From: Arsenicicoccus dermatophilus
GTDB taxonomy: Bacteria; Actinomycetota; Actinomycetes; Actinomycetales; Dermatophilaceae
Direction: 5' to 3'
Assembly (NCBI RefSeq): GCF_022568795.1
Contig: NZ_JAKZHU010000001.1
Coordinates: forward strand, 124,001-188,000
DNA: 64,000 nucleotides
In this document: positions 1 through 10,250 of the stretch, one piece after another
Numbering within the stretch: position 1 is the first letter of the stretch
Layout of the letters: each line of letters begins with the position of its first letter
Translations under genes and position numbers: made by a program
Notes under the pieces: generated by a model
What the model was told of the DNA's origin: nothing
Seen by the model: only the letters and a program-made list of their open reading frames with translations
Database searches by the model: none

Positions 1-436
1 GCAGGTGGGCCGAGACCGGGTATGGCGCTTCGCCTGACAGCAGCCGCTCGGGTCTCTTCGCCCACAGCGCGGGATGACCGGCCCCCATGATTCCCCCGTC
101 CCCGTCGCCACCGTTGCATGTGGAGACGTCTCCTGAGGCGTCCCCTAGCGTGACGGCAGACGTGAGATCTGCTGCACCCCAACGATCCTTGTTGACCGTT
201 GGGGTGCCCCCCGGGGATGAGCATCCCATGATTCAGCAACTTTGTCTATCCCCTCCAAACTCCCCTGGTTGCAAGTCTCTATCTCAGTGGCCGACGAACG
301 TGCCGTCATGCAGCTACTCCCGCTGCCGCGGGACGGGGTGGGGCGTGGTGCGATCGCTCCCCTGGGTGCAAAGAAGCACTCCCGCGCGAGCGGGACGGTG
401 CTGACCCTAACTCAGGGTAGTAAGCAGAACCGTCGC
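1..436. other. No convincing gene at left edge
   Basis: No reading frame here has protein-like composition. The two plus-strand frames around 87-404 and 242-688 are Pro/Ser/Arg-rich and look like chance frames; the second is antisense to the nuclease-domain gene. The stretch holds one strong hairpin (174-207) and a GTATGGCG motif near base 20. It is probably the downstream side of the minus-strand gene at 437-1507. Confidence 0.5.
174..207. terminator. Hairpin, 11-bp perfect stem
   Basis: GCACCCCAACG (174-184) pairs perfectly with CGTTGGGGTGC (197-207) across a 12-nt loop. It lies about 230 bp past the stop of the minus-strand gene ending at 437. There is no T-run, so termination is an inference from stem stability only. 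Confidence 0.4.
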
Positions 437-1507
437 TCAGCCCTCCACGTCGAAGTGGTGGGCAATCTTGTCGAGTGTGAACTCCTGGCGGAGCTTGCAG
501 GCGCTGTTCGTGTTGGCGAACATACCTGTCTCCCAGACAGCTTCAGAGGCGGGGCGGGCGTCGTTCCAGCGCACCGGAATGAACCACTCGGCCTGATCCG
601 GGTCGTCGCTGTCGGTGTACGTACCCTCCAGCGCGCACGACGCCAAGAGTTTGGGGTCGCCGTCCACCGTCACCGTGGTCTCTCGTAGGAGCGATGCCGC
701 CGCAAGCGTCGTACCGACGGCGACATATCCGCGCTGCGGCAGGTGTACGTTGACACGCGCGCCGGGTGGCACGTTGCGCAGGGACTGGGAGTACCACTTG
801 CCCCCGCCCGCTGAGACGAACCCATATCGCAGGCCGTCGGACCAGGCGCGGCTGCCGGGGGCGTCGCCGAAGGACACGAACCAGTCGGTGCCGTTCCAGT
901 CGGCCTGCTTGCCCGGGCGGTTGCGTGGTCCCGTGCTGGCTTCGTCCCCCTGCGTCGTGAGCCAGCTCCGAGCGAGGTAGCGACGACCGTCGTCTTCCAG
1001 GTGGGTGAAGAAGGCAGCGTTGATAGGGACGCCGTACTCGCGAAGGTAGGTGATGATCCTTTCGGAGGCCGGGTCGAGGTCCGATGCCAGGACAACCAGG
1101 TGATGAGCGGTGTTGAGGTCGTCGGGTGGGGTAGCGCCGAAGCGTTCCGAGAACGCCGTCTCGAACGGCTTGTCCAAGAACCCCTGAGCGATCTCCAGGA
1201 TGTCGTCCCGGCTCAGCTGTCCGACCCACTGGCCGTAGTCCAGCACCTGGGCAACCACCTCGCGGGGGGTGCGGTTCCGCTTCAGCTCCAAGACATGGAC
1301 GTCCCCCTCGTTGTCGATGCCCAGTAGGTCGATGAACTTACCGTGAGCGGTCCGCACCTGCCGCCCGATGATGAGGAGTGGCGGGTCGATCAGGTCAGGG
1401 TCGGCGACGAGGTAGTTCTCCAGCCAAGACTCCATGGGGAGCGGACTTGGCGGCACCCTGACGGGAATTCCCTCGCTCACACGCCACAGGCCCGTCTTGA
1501 GCGTCAT
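437..1507 (-). CDS. NucS/DUF91-like PD-(D/E)XK nuclease-domain protein
   Basis: 356 aa. Residues about 55-95 form a PD-(D/E)XK core: GKFIDLLGID supplies the Asp, then VHVLELKRN supplies the E-x-K pair, followed by a helix (REVVAQVLDYGQWV). This arrangement is typical of the DUF91/NucS family and related restriction-type nucleases. The C-terminal half (about 205-330) is a separate domain with DWFVSFGD, LRYGFVSAGGGKWYS and a GYVAVG strand; it may be a PUA/EVE-like nucleic-acid-reading fold, which is only a guess. An AGGGG ribosome site precedes the ATG. Local GC is visibly lower than in the following genes, fitting an accessory, possibly DNA-defence or repair, role. It is followed upstream by an unknown gene in the same orientation. 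Confidence 0.65.
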   Translation of the reverse strand: MTLKTGLWRVSEGIPVRVPPSPLPMESWLENYLVADPDLIDPPLLIIGRQVRTAHGKFIDLLGIDNEGDVHVLELKRNRTPREVVAQVLDYGQWVGQLSRDDILEIAQGFLDKPFETAFSERFGATPPDDLNTAHHLVVLASDLDPASERIITYLREYGVPINAAFFTHLEDDGRRYLARSWLTTQGDEASTGPRNRPGKQADWNGTDWFVSFGDAPGSRAWSDGLRYGFVSAGGGKWYSQSLRNVPPGARVNVHLPQRGYVAVGTTLAAASLLRETTVTVDGDPKLLASCALEGTYTDSDDPDQAEWFIPVRWNDARPASEAVWETGMFANTNSACKLRQEFTLDKIAHHFDVEG

Positions 1508-1552
1508 CGGTCGCCCCTGTCGGTTGTCGTTGCTGGTAACTACCCTACGTAT

Positions 1553-2776
1553 TCAATCGCGCCGGTGGCGGAGGGACCTGATGCGGCCAGCAGCGTCGCT
1601 GGCAGCAGTCTTCGCGCCGTTCAGCGAGAGGCCACCGAGCTCACGAGCCGCTTGGGCCTTGGCCCGCCCGGTGCGGACGAGGTGCTCGTGCGTCTCGCCC
1701 GCCGCGGACTTCCAGGAACGTGCCTCCACTTCCCGCGCCGCTGGCGCCAGGCCGAGAGTCTCTTGCAAGCCGGCGACCGCAGAGGAGGCGCAGTTGGCCG
1801 AGGCCACGACAGCCGGTGCCTTGAGCGGGTTGAACAACACCCTGTCGTTCGCGAGGGTCGCGGCCGCCTCGATGCGCTCCAGCAGGCTATGCGTGGCCGT
1901 GTCGATGGCGGTGAGTCGCCTTCGTCGGGCGGTCGTCATACCTGCGCGGTGAGCGTCGACCGAGTCGGCGTCCGAATCGAGCACCCGGTCGAGCTCGAGG
2001 ATCGCCACGGCGTCGGCGAGCTGGAAGCTGCGTGCCAGGACCCCGAGCCACTCGTGCGCCTCGGACTCGGCGTGACGCATCAGGGTGGCGAGGTCGCCGA
2101 CCTTGGACTCCTTCTCGATCTTGTCCGCCAGCGCCTCCAGGCGCCGCAGCGCGTACGACTGCGCGCTCGCGATGACGAGGGGTGCCTGGTCGACCTTCGA
2201 CCAGGTCACGTCCGACACCCGACCCACCGACTCGCGCACCGCCAGTGCCTCGTCCAGGACGAGGCCGACCCCGAGCAGCTCCGCGACGGCGGTGTCCTTC
2301 TGCGCCCTCAGAACGTCCTCGACCTTCGCGTCGATGACGGCGAGGTAGTCGCCGATCTCGTCCATCGCCTGCTGCAGCGCGATCTGTGACATCAGGCCGC
2401 CGATGCCGGCCAATGCCGCCGGGTTCGTCACGACTCCTGCCGGCGTGCGGACGAACTCGACGAAGGTCGCCACCTGCCCGTCCTTGCCTGCGATGACGCC
2501 CGTCGCGTTGCCGCTGGTCTTGCTGACGCGCAACGCGCCAGCCTGAGCGTACTTCGCCGACTGTTCCGTGAGCTTCACCCACCGGCCTGAGCTCTCGGCG
2601 ATCACGGCCGCCGCCTCTGCCGCTGCGCCCGCGACGTTGGTGGCCCGGCGCATGGAGGTCGTCGGCAGTGGGCGCGCGGCCAACGATTCCCGCTCGACGA
2701 ACAGGTCGAGGGTTGCTGGGTCGCCGAGCAGCAGCACGCCGTCGCCGTCGCTGATGACCTGGATCTCGCCGTCCAC
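1553..2776 (-). CDS. Unknown 407-aa helical protein
   Basis: 407 aa from a GTG start. The N-terminus (EIQVISDGDGVLLLGDPATL) looks like a small beta-rich head. The rest is mostly alpha-helical, with conserved-looking stretches such as QQAMDEIGDYLAVIDAKVEDVLRAQKD cut by Ala/Glu-rich segments; I see no signal peptide, and the hydrophobic part around residues 110-135 (AGVVTNPAALAGIGGLMSQ) is short and Gly/Ala-rich, possibly membrane-active. I recognise the general type as an uncharacterised actinobacterial family but cannot assign a function. It lies 45 bp upstream of the nuclease-domain gene in the same direction, so co-transcription is possible. Confidence 0.6.
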   Translation of the reverse strand: MDGEIQVISDGDGVLLLGDPATLDLFVERESLAARPLPTTSMRRATNVAGAAAEAAAVIAESSGRWVKLTEQSAKYAQAGALRVSKTSGNATGVIAGKDGQVATFVEFVRTPAGVVTNPAALAGIGGLMSQIALQQAMDEIGDYLAVIDAKVEDVLRAQKDTAVAELLGVGLVLDEALAVRESVGRVSDVTWSKVDQAPLVIASAQSYALRRLEALADKIEKESKVGDLATLMRHAESEAHEWLGVLARSFQLADAVAILELDRVLDSDADSVDAHRAGMTTARRRRLTAIDTATHSLLERIEAAATLANDRVLFNPLKAPAVVASANCASSAVAGLQETLGLAPAAREVEARSWKSAAGETHEHLVRTGRAKAQAARELGGLSLNGAKTAASDAAGRIRSLRHRRD

Positions 2777-3077
2777 ATGACCCCCTCGACATGGTGGGCT
2801 GTCACCAGCACCCTAAGTCCCGGACGCCCTCCGATCTCGCGAATCCTGGAGCGTGGCGTCCCGAAGGGTGACGATTCGATGGCTTGCCGCTATGGCAGCG
2901 GACGGACGGGGTCGATTCCCCGGTAGCCCCTCACGTGGCAGCAACCATGGAGAACCCCGCAGCGATCAGCAGGCCAGGTCGCGGGCGGGCGGGCCGCCAT
3001 ACCGACTCCTGGGCAGTGGCGTGCTCGGGCTGACTCGTATGGCGAGTGGGCGCTCGCCATACGAGTCACGGGCTGGG
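2777..3077. other. Intergenic region between unknown gene and galE
   Basis: No gene seen. The region contains the galE terminator (3031-3068), two GTATGNCG-type motifs in that hairpin and another near 2995. A short segment at 2906-2922 (GGGGTCGATTCCCC) resembles a tRNA T-arm but lacks the rest of a tRNA. Base composition changes here from the lower-GC left edge to the high-GC backbone. Confidence 0.4.
3031..3068 (-). terminator. galE terminator hairpin
   Basis: A perfect 16-bp stem, TGACTCGTATGGCGAG (3031-3046) with its complement at 3053-3068, and a 6-nt loop. It sits 10 bp past the galE stop on the minus strand. Both arms carry the GTATGGCG octamer. Confidence 0.7.
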
Positions 3078-4091
<1,014 letters not shown>

Positions 4092-4097
4092 GTCGTC

Positions 4098-4103
4098 AGC
4101 CTA
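4098..4103 (-). promoter_or_regulatory. -10 box of leaderless galE promoter
   Basis: TAGGCT on the minus strand lies 6 nt before the galE ATG, which places the transcription start at the start codon. The -35 side is weak, as is usual for actinobacterial leaderless promoters. Confidence 0.55.
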
Positions 4104-4171
4104 GGGGTCCCGGCTCGGGTCCCGCTGGGGGTTCGCCCGGTTCGTCCCGTATGCCGGGAGCGGCGCTCCGG

Positions 4172-4209
4172 ACCAGGCCCCTCCCCGGTATGCCGGGGAG
4201 GGGCCTGGT
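4172..4209 (-). terminator. kup terminator hairpin with TATG tetraloop
   Basis: A perfect 17-bp stem (4172-4188 with 4193-4209) closes on the tetraloop TATG. The loop and closing bases form GGTATGCC, part of the octamer repeated through the window. It lies 58 bp past the kup stop. Confidence 0.7.
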
Positions 4210-4267
4210 GGCCCACCGCCTCCCCGGCATGCCGTCGCCTCGGTCCCGCTGCCGGCCAGGGGCCGCG

Positions 4268-6196
4268 TCAGAGGTTGACGCGCGCCCCCATCAGCACGGT
4301 GCGGTCGGGCGGCAGGTGGAAGACGCCGGTGCGGTGGGCGGCGTTGGACGCCAGGGTGATGAAGAGCAGCTTGCGCCAGCGGGGCATGGGCGCCGTCCCG
4401 CCCTGGTGCACGTCCATGACCGACAGGAAGTAGTTGGCTGCGAGCGGGTCGAAGCGCAGCACCTCCGGCGGGCTGGAGTGCACCGCGAGCTGCAGGGCGC
4501 GGGGGATGTCCTGGCTGTCGTTGAAGCCGACACGGCAGGTGACGTGCCAGACCCCGTCGTCCGGGTCGCCCAGGTCGGACACGCAGATGCGGTCGACGTG
4601 GCGGATGTGGGGGACGTTCTCGTTGACGATCGACAGGATCACCACGTGCTCGTGGAGCACCCGGTTGAGCCGCACGTTGGTCTTGAGGGCGAGGGGGGTG
4701 GTGACGCCGTTGACGTGGGGATACACGGCGACGCCGGGGACCCGCTGCACGCCGCGCGCCCGCACCTCGTCGAGGAACTCCGCCAGCGAGCCCTCCAGGT
4801 CGGTGCGGCGCTCGGCGACCAGGGCGGCGCCCGCGCGCCAGGTGGTCATGACGACCACGACGACGCCGGCGATGAGCAGCGGCAGCCAGCCGCCCTTGAC
4901 GACCTTGGCGAGGTTGGCGACGAAGAAGGTGACCTCGGCCCCGCCCACGAGGATCGCGAAGGCCCACAGCTGCCAGGCATTCCAGCCCCACACCCGGTGG
5001 GCCAGCATGAGGAACAGCGCCGTCGTCAGCAGCAGCGTCCCGGTCACCGCCAGGCCGTATGCCGTGGCCAGGTGCTCCGAGCTGCGGAAGACGAAGACCA
5101 GCGCGAGCACCCCGATGTAGAGCATCCAGTTGATCGCCGGGACGTAGACCTGACCGCCCTCCTCCTTGGAGGTGTGGTGCACGGTCAGGCGGGGGAGCAG
5201 CCCGAGGCGGGTGGCCTGCCGCGACACCGAGAAGGCCCCCGAGATGACCGACTGCGAGGCGATCACCGTGGCGATCGTCGCCAGCGCCACCATGGGCAGC
5301 ACCAGCCAGTGCGGCATCATCGAGAAGAACGGGTTGGTGGCCTTCTCGGGGTGCTCGAGGATCATCGCGCCCTGCCCCATGTAGCACAGCACCAGCGCCG
5401 GGAACACGAGCCCGAACCACGCCATCCGGATCGGCGGCGCCCCGAAGTGCCCCATGTCGGCGTACAGCGCCTCGGCGCCGGTGATCGACAGCACGATCGC
5501 GCCCATCGCCACGAAGGCCACCAGCGGCGCCTCGACGGCGAACCTCACGGCATACCAAGGCAGGACCGCCAGGAGCACGGCCGGGTTGGCGACGATGTGG
5601 GGTATGCCGAGGAGGGCGATCGTGACGAACCAGAGCACCATGATCGGGCCGAAGGTCTTGCCGACCTTCTCGGTGCCCCAGCGCTGGGCCGCGAAGAGCC
5701 CGGTCAGGACGACGGCGGCGATGGGCAGCACGAGGTCGGCGAACCCGTCGCTGACGACCGAGATGCCCTCGATCGCGGACATGACCGAGATGGCCGGGGT
5801 GATCATCGAGTCGCCGTAGAACAGCGCCGCGCCGACGATCCCGAGCATCATGGCGATGCCGGTGAGGCGCTTGCGCTGCTCGAGCCGTCCGCGCAGCAGG
5901 GCCGCGAGCGCGAGGATCCCGCCCTCGCCGTCGTTGTCGGCGCGCATGACGAAGGCGACGTACTTGACCGACACGACCATGGTGATCGACCAGAAGACGA
6001 ACGAGATCACGCCGTAGACGTCGGTCGGCGTGGGCTTGACCTCGTTGTGGTTGATGCTGAAGACGGTCTGCAGGGAGTACAGCGGGCTGGTGCCGATGTC
6101 GCCGAAGACGACACCGAGGGCCGCGAGGGCCAGGCCCCCGCGGGCGGGATGCCCGGCGTGGGCGCGGGCGTGGTCGGTGGAGTTCACACCGGCCAT
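4268..6196 (-). CDS. kup: KUP/HAK-family potassium uptake transporter
   Basis: 642 aa, close to the 620-680 of bacterial Kup proteins. An integral membrane K+/H+ symporter. The family signature [19 protein letters not shown] lies near residues 33-51. Twelve or so hydrophobic segments follow (for example [19 protein letters not shown] and [13 protein letters not shown]), then a soluble C-terminal domain with the run of conserved [17 protein letters not shown]. The ending [13 protein letters not shown] matches the conserved Kup C-terminus. The ATG chosen gives the usual short N-terminal tail. Divergently arranged with mscR; terminator downstream. Several in-gene Ala-Tyr and Gly-Ile pairs are encoded through the CGGCATAC motif using rare GCA/ATA codons. 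Confidence 0.93.
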   Translation of the reverse strand: MAGVNSTDHARAHAGHPARGGLALAALGVVFGDIGTSPLYSLQTVFSINHNEVKPTPTDVYGVISFVFWSITMVVSVKYVAFVMRADNDGEGGILALAALLRGRLEQRKRLTGIAMMLGIVGAALFYGDSMITPAISVMSAIEGISVVSDGFADLVLPIAAVVLTGLFAAQRWGTEKVGKTFGPIMVLWFVTIALLGIPHIVANPAVLLAVLPWYAVRFAVEAPLVAFVAMGAIVLSITGAEALYADMGHFGAPPIRMAWFGLVFPALVLCYMGQGAMILEHPEKATNPFFSMMPHWLVLPMVALATIATVIASQSVISGAFSVSRQATRLGLLPRLTVHHTSKEEGGQVYVPAINWMLYIGVLALVFVFRSSEHLATAYGLAVTGTLLLTTALFLMLAHRVWGWNAWQLWAFAILVGGAEVTFFVANLAKVVKGGWLPLLIAGVVVVVMTTWRAGAALVAERRTDLEGSLAEFLDEVRARGVQRVPGVAVYPHVNGVTTPLALKTNVRLNRVLHEHVVILSIVNENVPHIRHVDRICVSDLGDPDDGVWHVTCRVGFNDSQDIPRALQLAVHSSPPEVLRFDPLAANYFLSVMDVHQGGTAPMPRWRKLLFITLASNAAHRTGVFHLPPDRTVLMGARVNL

Positions 6197-6315
6197 CGTG
6201 CACCCCCGATCCTGAGGGCGTGCAAGGACCCGGGGGGAGCCACACCTGGGATGATGACGAGGAATCCCCCGAGTGGGCCGCGGCCGCTGCGCCGCCGGCC
6301 CGGACAGGAGCGCGC

Positions 6316-7401
6316 ATGCCCACCACCGTCAAGGGAGTCGTCTCCCGCGCCAAGGGCGAGCCGGTCGAGCTCGTCGACGTCGTGATCCCCGACCCGGGTC
6401 CGGGTGAGGCGGTCGTCGACGTCCAGGCCTGCGGCGTCTGCCACACCGACTACCACTACCAGCAGGGCGGGATCAACGACGAGTTCCCCTTCCTGCTCGG
6501 GCACGAGGCCGCCGGGCGGGTGTCCGCGGTCGGCGAGGGCGTCACCGAGGTCGAGGTCGGGGACTTCGTGGTGCTCAACTGGCGCGCGGTGTGCGGCCAG
6601 TGCCGGGCATGTCGGCGCGGTCGGCCGTGGTACTGCTTCGCGACGCACAACGCCACGCAGCGGATGACGCTGACCGACGGCACCGAGCTGACGCCGGCGC
6701 TGGGGATCGGCGCCTTCGCGGAGAAGACGCTGGTCGCCGCCGGGCAGTGCACCAAGGTCGACCCCGCGGCGCGTCCCGAAGCCGTGGGCCTGCTGGGCTG
6801 CGGCGTCATGGCCGGGCTGGGCGCGGCGATCAACACCGGTCAGGTCGGTCGCGGCGACTCGGTGGCGGTGATCGGTCTGGGCGGGGTCGGCATGGCGGCG
6901 GTCATGGGCTCCCGCCTCGCCGGCGCGGCCACGATCGTCGGCATCGACACCGACCCCCGCAAGCTGGACCGCGCTCGCGACCTGGGGGCGACGCACACGA
7001 TCGACCCGGCCGACGGCGACGTGGTCGAGGCCGTGCGGGCGCTGACCGGTGGCAACGGCGCGGACGTGGTCATCGAGGCCGTGGGCCGCCCGGAGACCTA
7101 CGAGCAGGCTTTCCACGCCCGCGATCTCGCCGGCACCGTGGTGCTCGTCGGGGTGCCGACCCCCGACATGCGGATCGAGCTGCCGCTGCTCGACGTCTTC
7201 GGGCGGGGCGGATCCCTGAAGTCCAGCTGGTACGGCGACTGCCTGCCCTCGCGGGACTTCCCGATGTTCACCGACCTCTACCTGCAGGGGCGTCTGGACC
7301 TGGACGCCTTCGTGTCCGAGACGATCTCGCTGGGGCAGGTCGAGGAGGCCTTCGCGACCATGAAGAACGGCGACGTGCTGCGATCGGTGGTGAAGCTCTG
7401 A
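6316..7401 (+). CDS. mscR: S-(hydroxymethyl)mycothiol dehydrogenase
   Basis: 361 aa from the ATG at 6316, which has AGGAG 6-10 bases upstream; an in-frame upstream extension to 6220 is low-complexity and discounted. A zinc-dependent medium-chain dehydrogenase that oxidises the formaldehyde-mycothiol adduct with [17 protein letters not shown] carries the first catalytic Zn ligand, GHEAAG the His-Glu, [15 protein letters not shown] the four structural-Zn cysteines, and GLGGVG the NAD-binding loop. It overlaps the following hydrolase by one base (TGATG), the arrangement seen in mycobacteria (mscR with an MBL-fold gene). Works in thiol-dependent formaldehyde detoxification. Confidence 0.92.
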   Translation: MPTTVKGVVSRAKGEPVELVDVVIPDPGPGEAVVDVQACGVCHTDYHYQQGGINDEFPFLLGHEAAGRVSAVGEGVTEVEVGDFVVLNWRAVCGQCRACRRGRPWYCFATHNATQRMTLTDGTELTPALGIGAFAEKTLVAAGQCTKVDPAARPEAVGLLGCGVMAGLGAAINTGQVGRGDSVAVIGLGGVGMAAVMGSRLAGAATIVGIDTDPRKLDRARDLGATHTIDPADGDVVEAVRALTGGNGADVVIEAVGRPETYEQAFHARDLAGTVVLVGVPTPDMRIELPLLDVFGRGGSLKSSWYGDCLPSRDFPMFTDLYLQGRLDLDAFVSETISLGQVEEAFATMKNGDVLRSVVKL

Positions 7402-8021
7402 TGGCCGGTGACGTGCAGGTCCAGCAGGTGATCACGTCGGGGACCTTCACCCTCGACGGCGGCACCTGGGACGTGGACAACAACGTGTGGGTGCTCGGCG
7501 ACGACGACGAGTGCGTGGTGCTCGACGCCCCGCACGACCTGCAGCCGATCCTCGATGTCGTGGGCGACCGCACCCTCAAGGCGATCCTGTGCACCCACGC
7601 CCACGACGACCACGTCAACCGCGCCGCCGAGCTCGCCGACGCGACGGGCGCGCCGATCCTGATGAGCTTCCACGACCTGGAGCTGTGGCAGCAGACCTAC
7701 GACACCCGCCAGCCCGACGAGGACGTCGTCGACGGGCAAGAGATCGAGGTGGCCGGGGTGACGCTGCGCGCGCTGGCGACGCCGGGGCACACGCCGGGCG
7801 GGACGTGCTACCACGCCGCGTCGCTCGGGTGCGTCTTCTCCGGGGACACGCTCTTCCAGGGCGGGCCGGGGGCGACCGGGCGGTCCTTCTCCGACCGGGA
7901 CACCCTCGTCGCGTCGATCCGGGAGAAGCTCTTCGCCCTGCCCGCCGAGACGATCGTGCACACCGGCCACGGGGCCGACACGACCATCGGCGCCGAGCAG
8001 GAGTCCTCCTCCGACTGGTGA
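7401..8021 (+). CDS. Metallo-beta-lactamase-fold hydrolase paired with mscR
   Basis: 206 aa. THAHDDHVN is the HxHxDH metal motif, GHTPGG supplies the next His, FSGDTLF the bridging Asp and HTGHG the last His, so both zinc sites look intact and the protein resembles glyoxalase-II type hydrolases. The ATG overlaps the mscR stop, so the two are translationally coupled. By position it is the likely hydrolase of S-formylmycothiol, completing formaldehyde oxidation to formate; this function is inferred from context. A large hairpin begins at its last base. Confidence 0.88.
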   Translation: MAGDVQVQQVITSGTFTLDGGTWDVDNNVWVLGDDDECVVLDAPHDLQPILDVVGDRTLKAILCTHAHDDHVNRAAELADATGAPILMSFHDLELWQQTYDTRQPDEDVVDGQEIEVAGVTLRALATPGHTPGGTCYHAASLGCVFSGDTLFQGGPGATGRSFSDRDTLVASIREKLFALPAETIVHTGHGADTTIGAEQESSSDW

Positions 8022-8083
8022 CCTACCGGGGGCGGTCCGATCCGCATTGGTCGCCCAGGCGGATCGGACCGCCCCCGGTAGGT
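8021..8083 (+). terminator. 25-bp perfect hairpin between hydrolase and YciI gene
   Basis: Bases 8021-8045 are exactly complementary to 8059-8083, with a 13-nt loop. A further GGTGA/TCACC pairing (8017-8021 and 8086-8090) could extend it. It starts on the hydrolase stop codon and ends 7 bases before the next ATG, so it can terminate the mscR operon and also buries the only ribosome-site-like sequence (GGTAGG) of the YciI-like gene. Confidence 0.6.
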
Positions 8084-8090
8084 TGTCACC

Positions 8091-8375
8091 ATGGCTTTCT
8101 ACGCAGTCCGCTACACCTATGCCGACGACCCGCGCCTCGACGAGGTCCGCCCCGAGCACCGACACTTCCTGGGCTCCCTGGTGGAGCGCGGCCTGCTCAA
8201 GGCGTCCGGGCCGTACGTCGGCACGACGCCCGCGTCCGCGCTGCTGATCTTCGAGGCCGGGTCGGCCGACGAGGTGCGCTCGACGCTGGAGCAGGACCCC
8301 TTCCAGCAGGCCGGTCTGGTCACGGGCGTCGACGTCACCGAGTGGAACCCGGTCATCGGCGTCTTCGCCTCCTGA
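8091..8375 (+). CDS. YciI-family protein
   Basis: 94 aa with the YciI-like dimeric alpha/beta barrel pattern: an N-terminal strand (FYAVRYTY), the R-x2-H pair in RPEHRHFLGSLVERG, a central GPYVG, and a C-terminal DPFQQAGLV segment. YciI proteins are small soluble enzymes or binding proteins of mostly unknown role. The ATG follows an extended hairpin, and a second imperfect copy of the hairpin arm lies just after the stop (about 8392-8411), so the gene is bracketed by related repeats. Intact, but its link to neighbours is unclear. Confidence 0.82.
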   Translation: MAFYAVRYTYADDPRLDEVRPEHRHFLGSLVERGLLKASGPYVGTTPASALLIFEAGSADEVRSTLEQDPFQQAGLVTGVDVTEWNPVIGVFAS

Positions 8376-8391
8376 GCGACCCCGCAGACCG

Positions 8392-8411
8392 AGCGGGGGC
8401 GGTCGGATCCG
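8392..8411. repeat. Partial copy of the upstream hairpin arm
   Basis: GCGGGGGCGGTCGGATCCGC differs at only two positions from the arm at 8026-8045. It sits exactly where the following methyltransferase remnant loses its N-terminus. A related GGTCGGATCCG is also inside the hairpin at 15181-15245. Confidence 0.5.
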
Positions 8412-9083
8412 CCTGCGTCGACGACCTGGGTGGGCTCGACGTCTGCCACCTGCAGTGCCACATCGGCACCGACACCGTCTCGCTGGCCCGGGCGGGCGGG
8501 CGGATGACAGGCGTGGACCTGTCGCCCGGCTCCCTCGAGGTCGCCCGCCGTCTCGCAGCCCGCACCGCCAGCGAGGTCACCTGGGTCGAGTCGGACGTCC
8601 TCGACGCGCGCGCCGCGGTCCAGGGCGACGTCGACGTGGTCTGCACCTCGATCGGGACCATCTGCTGGGTGGGTGACCTGCACCGATGGGCCCGACAGGT
8701 CGCGGGGCTGCTGCGCCCGGGTGGCGTCTTCCACCTCCGCGACGGCCACCCGATGCTCCTCGCCCTCGCGAGCACCAGCCCGACATGCGCCTGCGCTACC
8801 GCTACTTTCCGGGCGGGCGACACGCTGGGACGACGACGGCACCTACGTCGGAGAGGGGCGGGTGGCGCATCCGACGACCTACGAGTGGCCGCACCCGCTC
8901 TCCGAGGTCGTGGGCGCCCTCCTCGACGCCGGGCTCGCGCTGGAGCGTCTCGACGAGGGCCGCACCCTGCCCTTGCGTCTCATGCCTCGTATGACGGAGG
9001 TCGCGCCTGGCCGGTATGCCTTCCCGGAGGGAGAGCGCGACCTCGTGCCGTGCACCTTCACCGTCGTCGCCCGGCGGCGGTGA
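8412..9083 (+). pseudogene. SAM-dependent methyltransferase remnant, truncated and twice frameshifted
   Basis: A class I methyltransferase can be read across three frames. The first piece has the SAM site (LDVCHLQCHIGTDTVSLAR and GVDLSPGSLEVARR) up to RDGHPMLLALA; the second piece is EHQPDMRLRYRYFPGG; the third is ATRWDDDGTYVGEG through to the stop at 9083. Each join is repaired by adding one G (near 8770 and near 8815), so both breaks are shortened G runs. In addition about 50 residues expected before the SAM loop are absent, replaced by a hairpin-arm repeat and the end of the YciI gene. Even if the two indels are sequencing errors, the 5' truncation suggests a dead gene. Confidence 0.75.
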
Positions 9084-9197
9084 CCAGCGGACCTGGCCGC
9101 GCATCGGACCTGCAGGCGACCACCGACGCACCTGCCGACATACGCCCCTGATCCTGCCCGGGTCAGCAGCTCTCGAGCGCTCAGGTCCGCGACGCTC

Positions 9198-10250
9198 TCA
9201 GGTGCGGGCGGCGAACCGGGGTCGCAGCGCCAGCGACACGTAGACCAGTCCGACCAGCACGGGCACCTCGATCAGCGGGCCGACGACCCCGGCGAGCGCC
9301 TGCCCGGAGGTGACGCCGAAGGTCGCGATGGCCACCGCGATCGCCAGCTCGAAGTTGTTGCCGGCCGCGGTGAACGCGAGCGTCGTGGTCCGGGCGTAGC
9401 CCATCCCGAGCGCCCGCCCGAGGAGATAACCGCCGCCCCACATCAGCGCGAAGTAGGCGAGCAGCGGCAGGGCGATGCGGGCGACGTCCAGGGGTCGGTC
9501 CGTGATCTGGCGTCCCTGCAGCGCGAACAGCACCACGATGGTGAACAGCAGACCGTAGAGCGCGAACGGGCCGACGCGTGGGAGGAACTCGCGCTCGTAC
9601 CGCTCGCGCCCCCAGCGTCGCTCACCCAGCAGCCGGGTGAGATAGCCCGCCAGCAGCGGGATCCCGAGGAAGACGAGCACGGATGCGGCGATCTGCCAGG
9701 GGGACACGTGGAGCGAGGCCTGGTCGAGCCCCAGCCATCCCGGCAGCACGGACAGGTAGAACCACCCGAGCCCGGCGAAGGCGACGACCTGGAAGACCGA
9801 GTTCAGCGCCACGAGCACGGCGGCGGCCTCCCGGTCACCGCACGCCAGGTCGTTCCAGATGATGACCATCGCGATGCATCGGGCGAGGCCGACGACGATC
9901 AGACCGGTGCGGTAGGCGGGCAGGTCGGGCAGGAAGGTCCAGGCCAGGGCGAACATCAGCGCCGGCCCCACCACCCAGTTGAGCAGCAGCGAGGCGACCA
10001 GCATGCGGCGGTCGCCGGTGACCGTGTCGAGCCGGTCGTACCTCACCTTGGCCAGCACCGGATACATCATCACCAGCAGGCCGAGCGCGATCGGCAGCGA
10101 GACTCCCTGCACCTCGACGGTGGACAGGACGCCGGACAGGCCCGGGACGAGCCGTCCCACCAGGAGGCCGACGACCATCGCCGCCAGGATCCACACCGGC
10201 AGGAACCGGTCGAGGGTCGACAGCCTGCCAGCCACGCTGTGGTCGTCCAC
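9198..10250 (-). CDS. acr3: ACR3-family arsenite efflux permease
   Basis: 350 aa with ten predicted membrane segments. The motif LARCIAMVIIWNDLACGD around residues 140-157 contains the conserved Cys of Acr3 pumps, and AAGNNFELAIAVAIATFG is the second signature (the GNNFELA loop). It exports arsenite, and perhaps antimonite, using the proton gradient. The GTG start has AGGAG 8 nt upstream. It is transcribed divergently from an ArsR repressor with a 71-bp shared promoter, the usual way such pumps are controlled. Confidence 0.92.
   Translation of the reverse strand: MDDHSVAGRLSTLDRFLPVWILAAMVVGLLVGRLVPGLSGVLSTVEVQGVSLPIALGLLVMMYPVLAKVRYDRLDTVTGDRRMLVASLLLNWVVGPALMFALAWTFLPDLPAYRTGLIVVGLARCIAMVIIWNDLACGDREAAAVLVALNSVFQVVAFAGLGWFYLSVLPGWLGLDQASLHVSPWQIAASVLVFLGIPLLAGYLTRLLGERRWGRERYEREFLPRVGPFALYGLLFTIVVLFALQGRQITDRPLDVARIALPLLAYFALMWGGGYLLGRALGMGYARTTTLAFTAAGNNFELAIAVAIATFGVTSGQALAGVVGPLIEVPVLVGLVYVSLALRPRFAART

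Noticed and set aside
87-404. 105-aa frame at the left edge
   Set aside because: Pro/Ser/Arg-rich, crosses the hairpin at 174-207 and has no ribosome site or recognisable motif.
2906-2922. tRNA T-arm-like GGGGTCGATTCCCC, possible attachment-site relic
   Set aside because: The loop is one base short and no acceptor or anticodon arm can be folded around it; no integrase is nearby.
4151-6385. 744-codon plus-strand frame opposite kup
   Set aside because: Antisense to an intact Kup with all family motifs; the His/Arg/Asp-rich product is a composition artefact.
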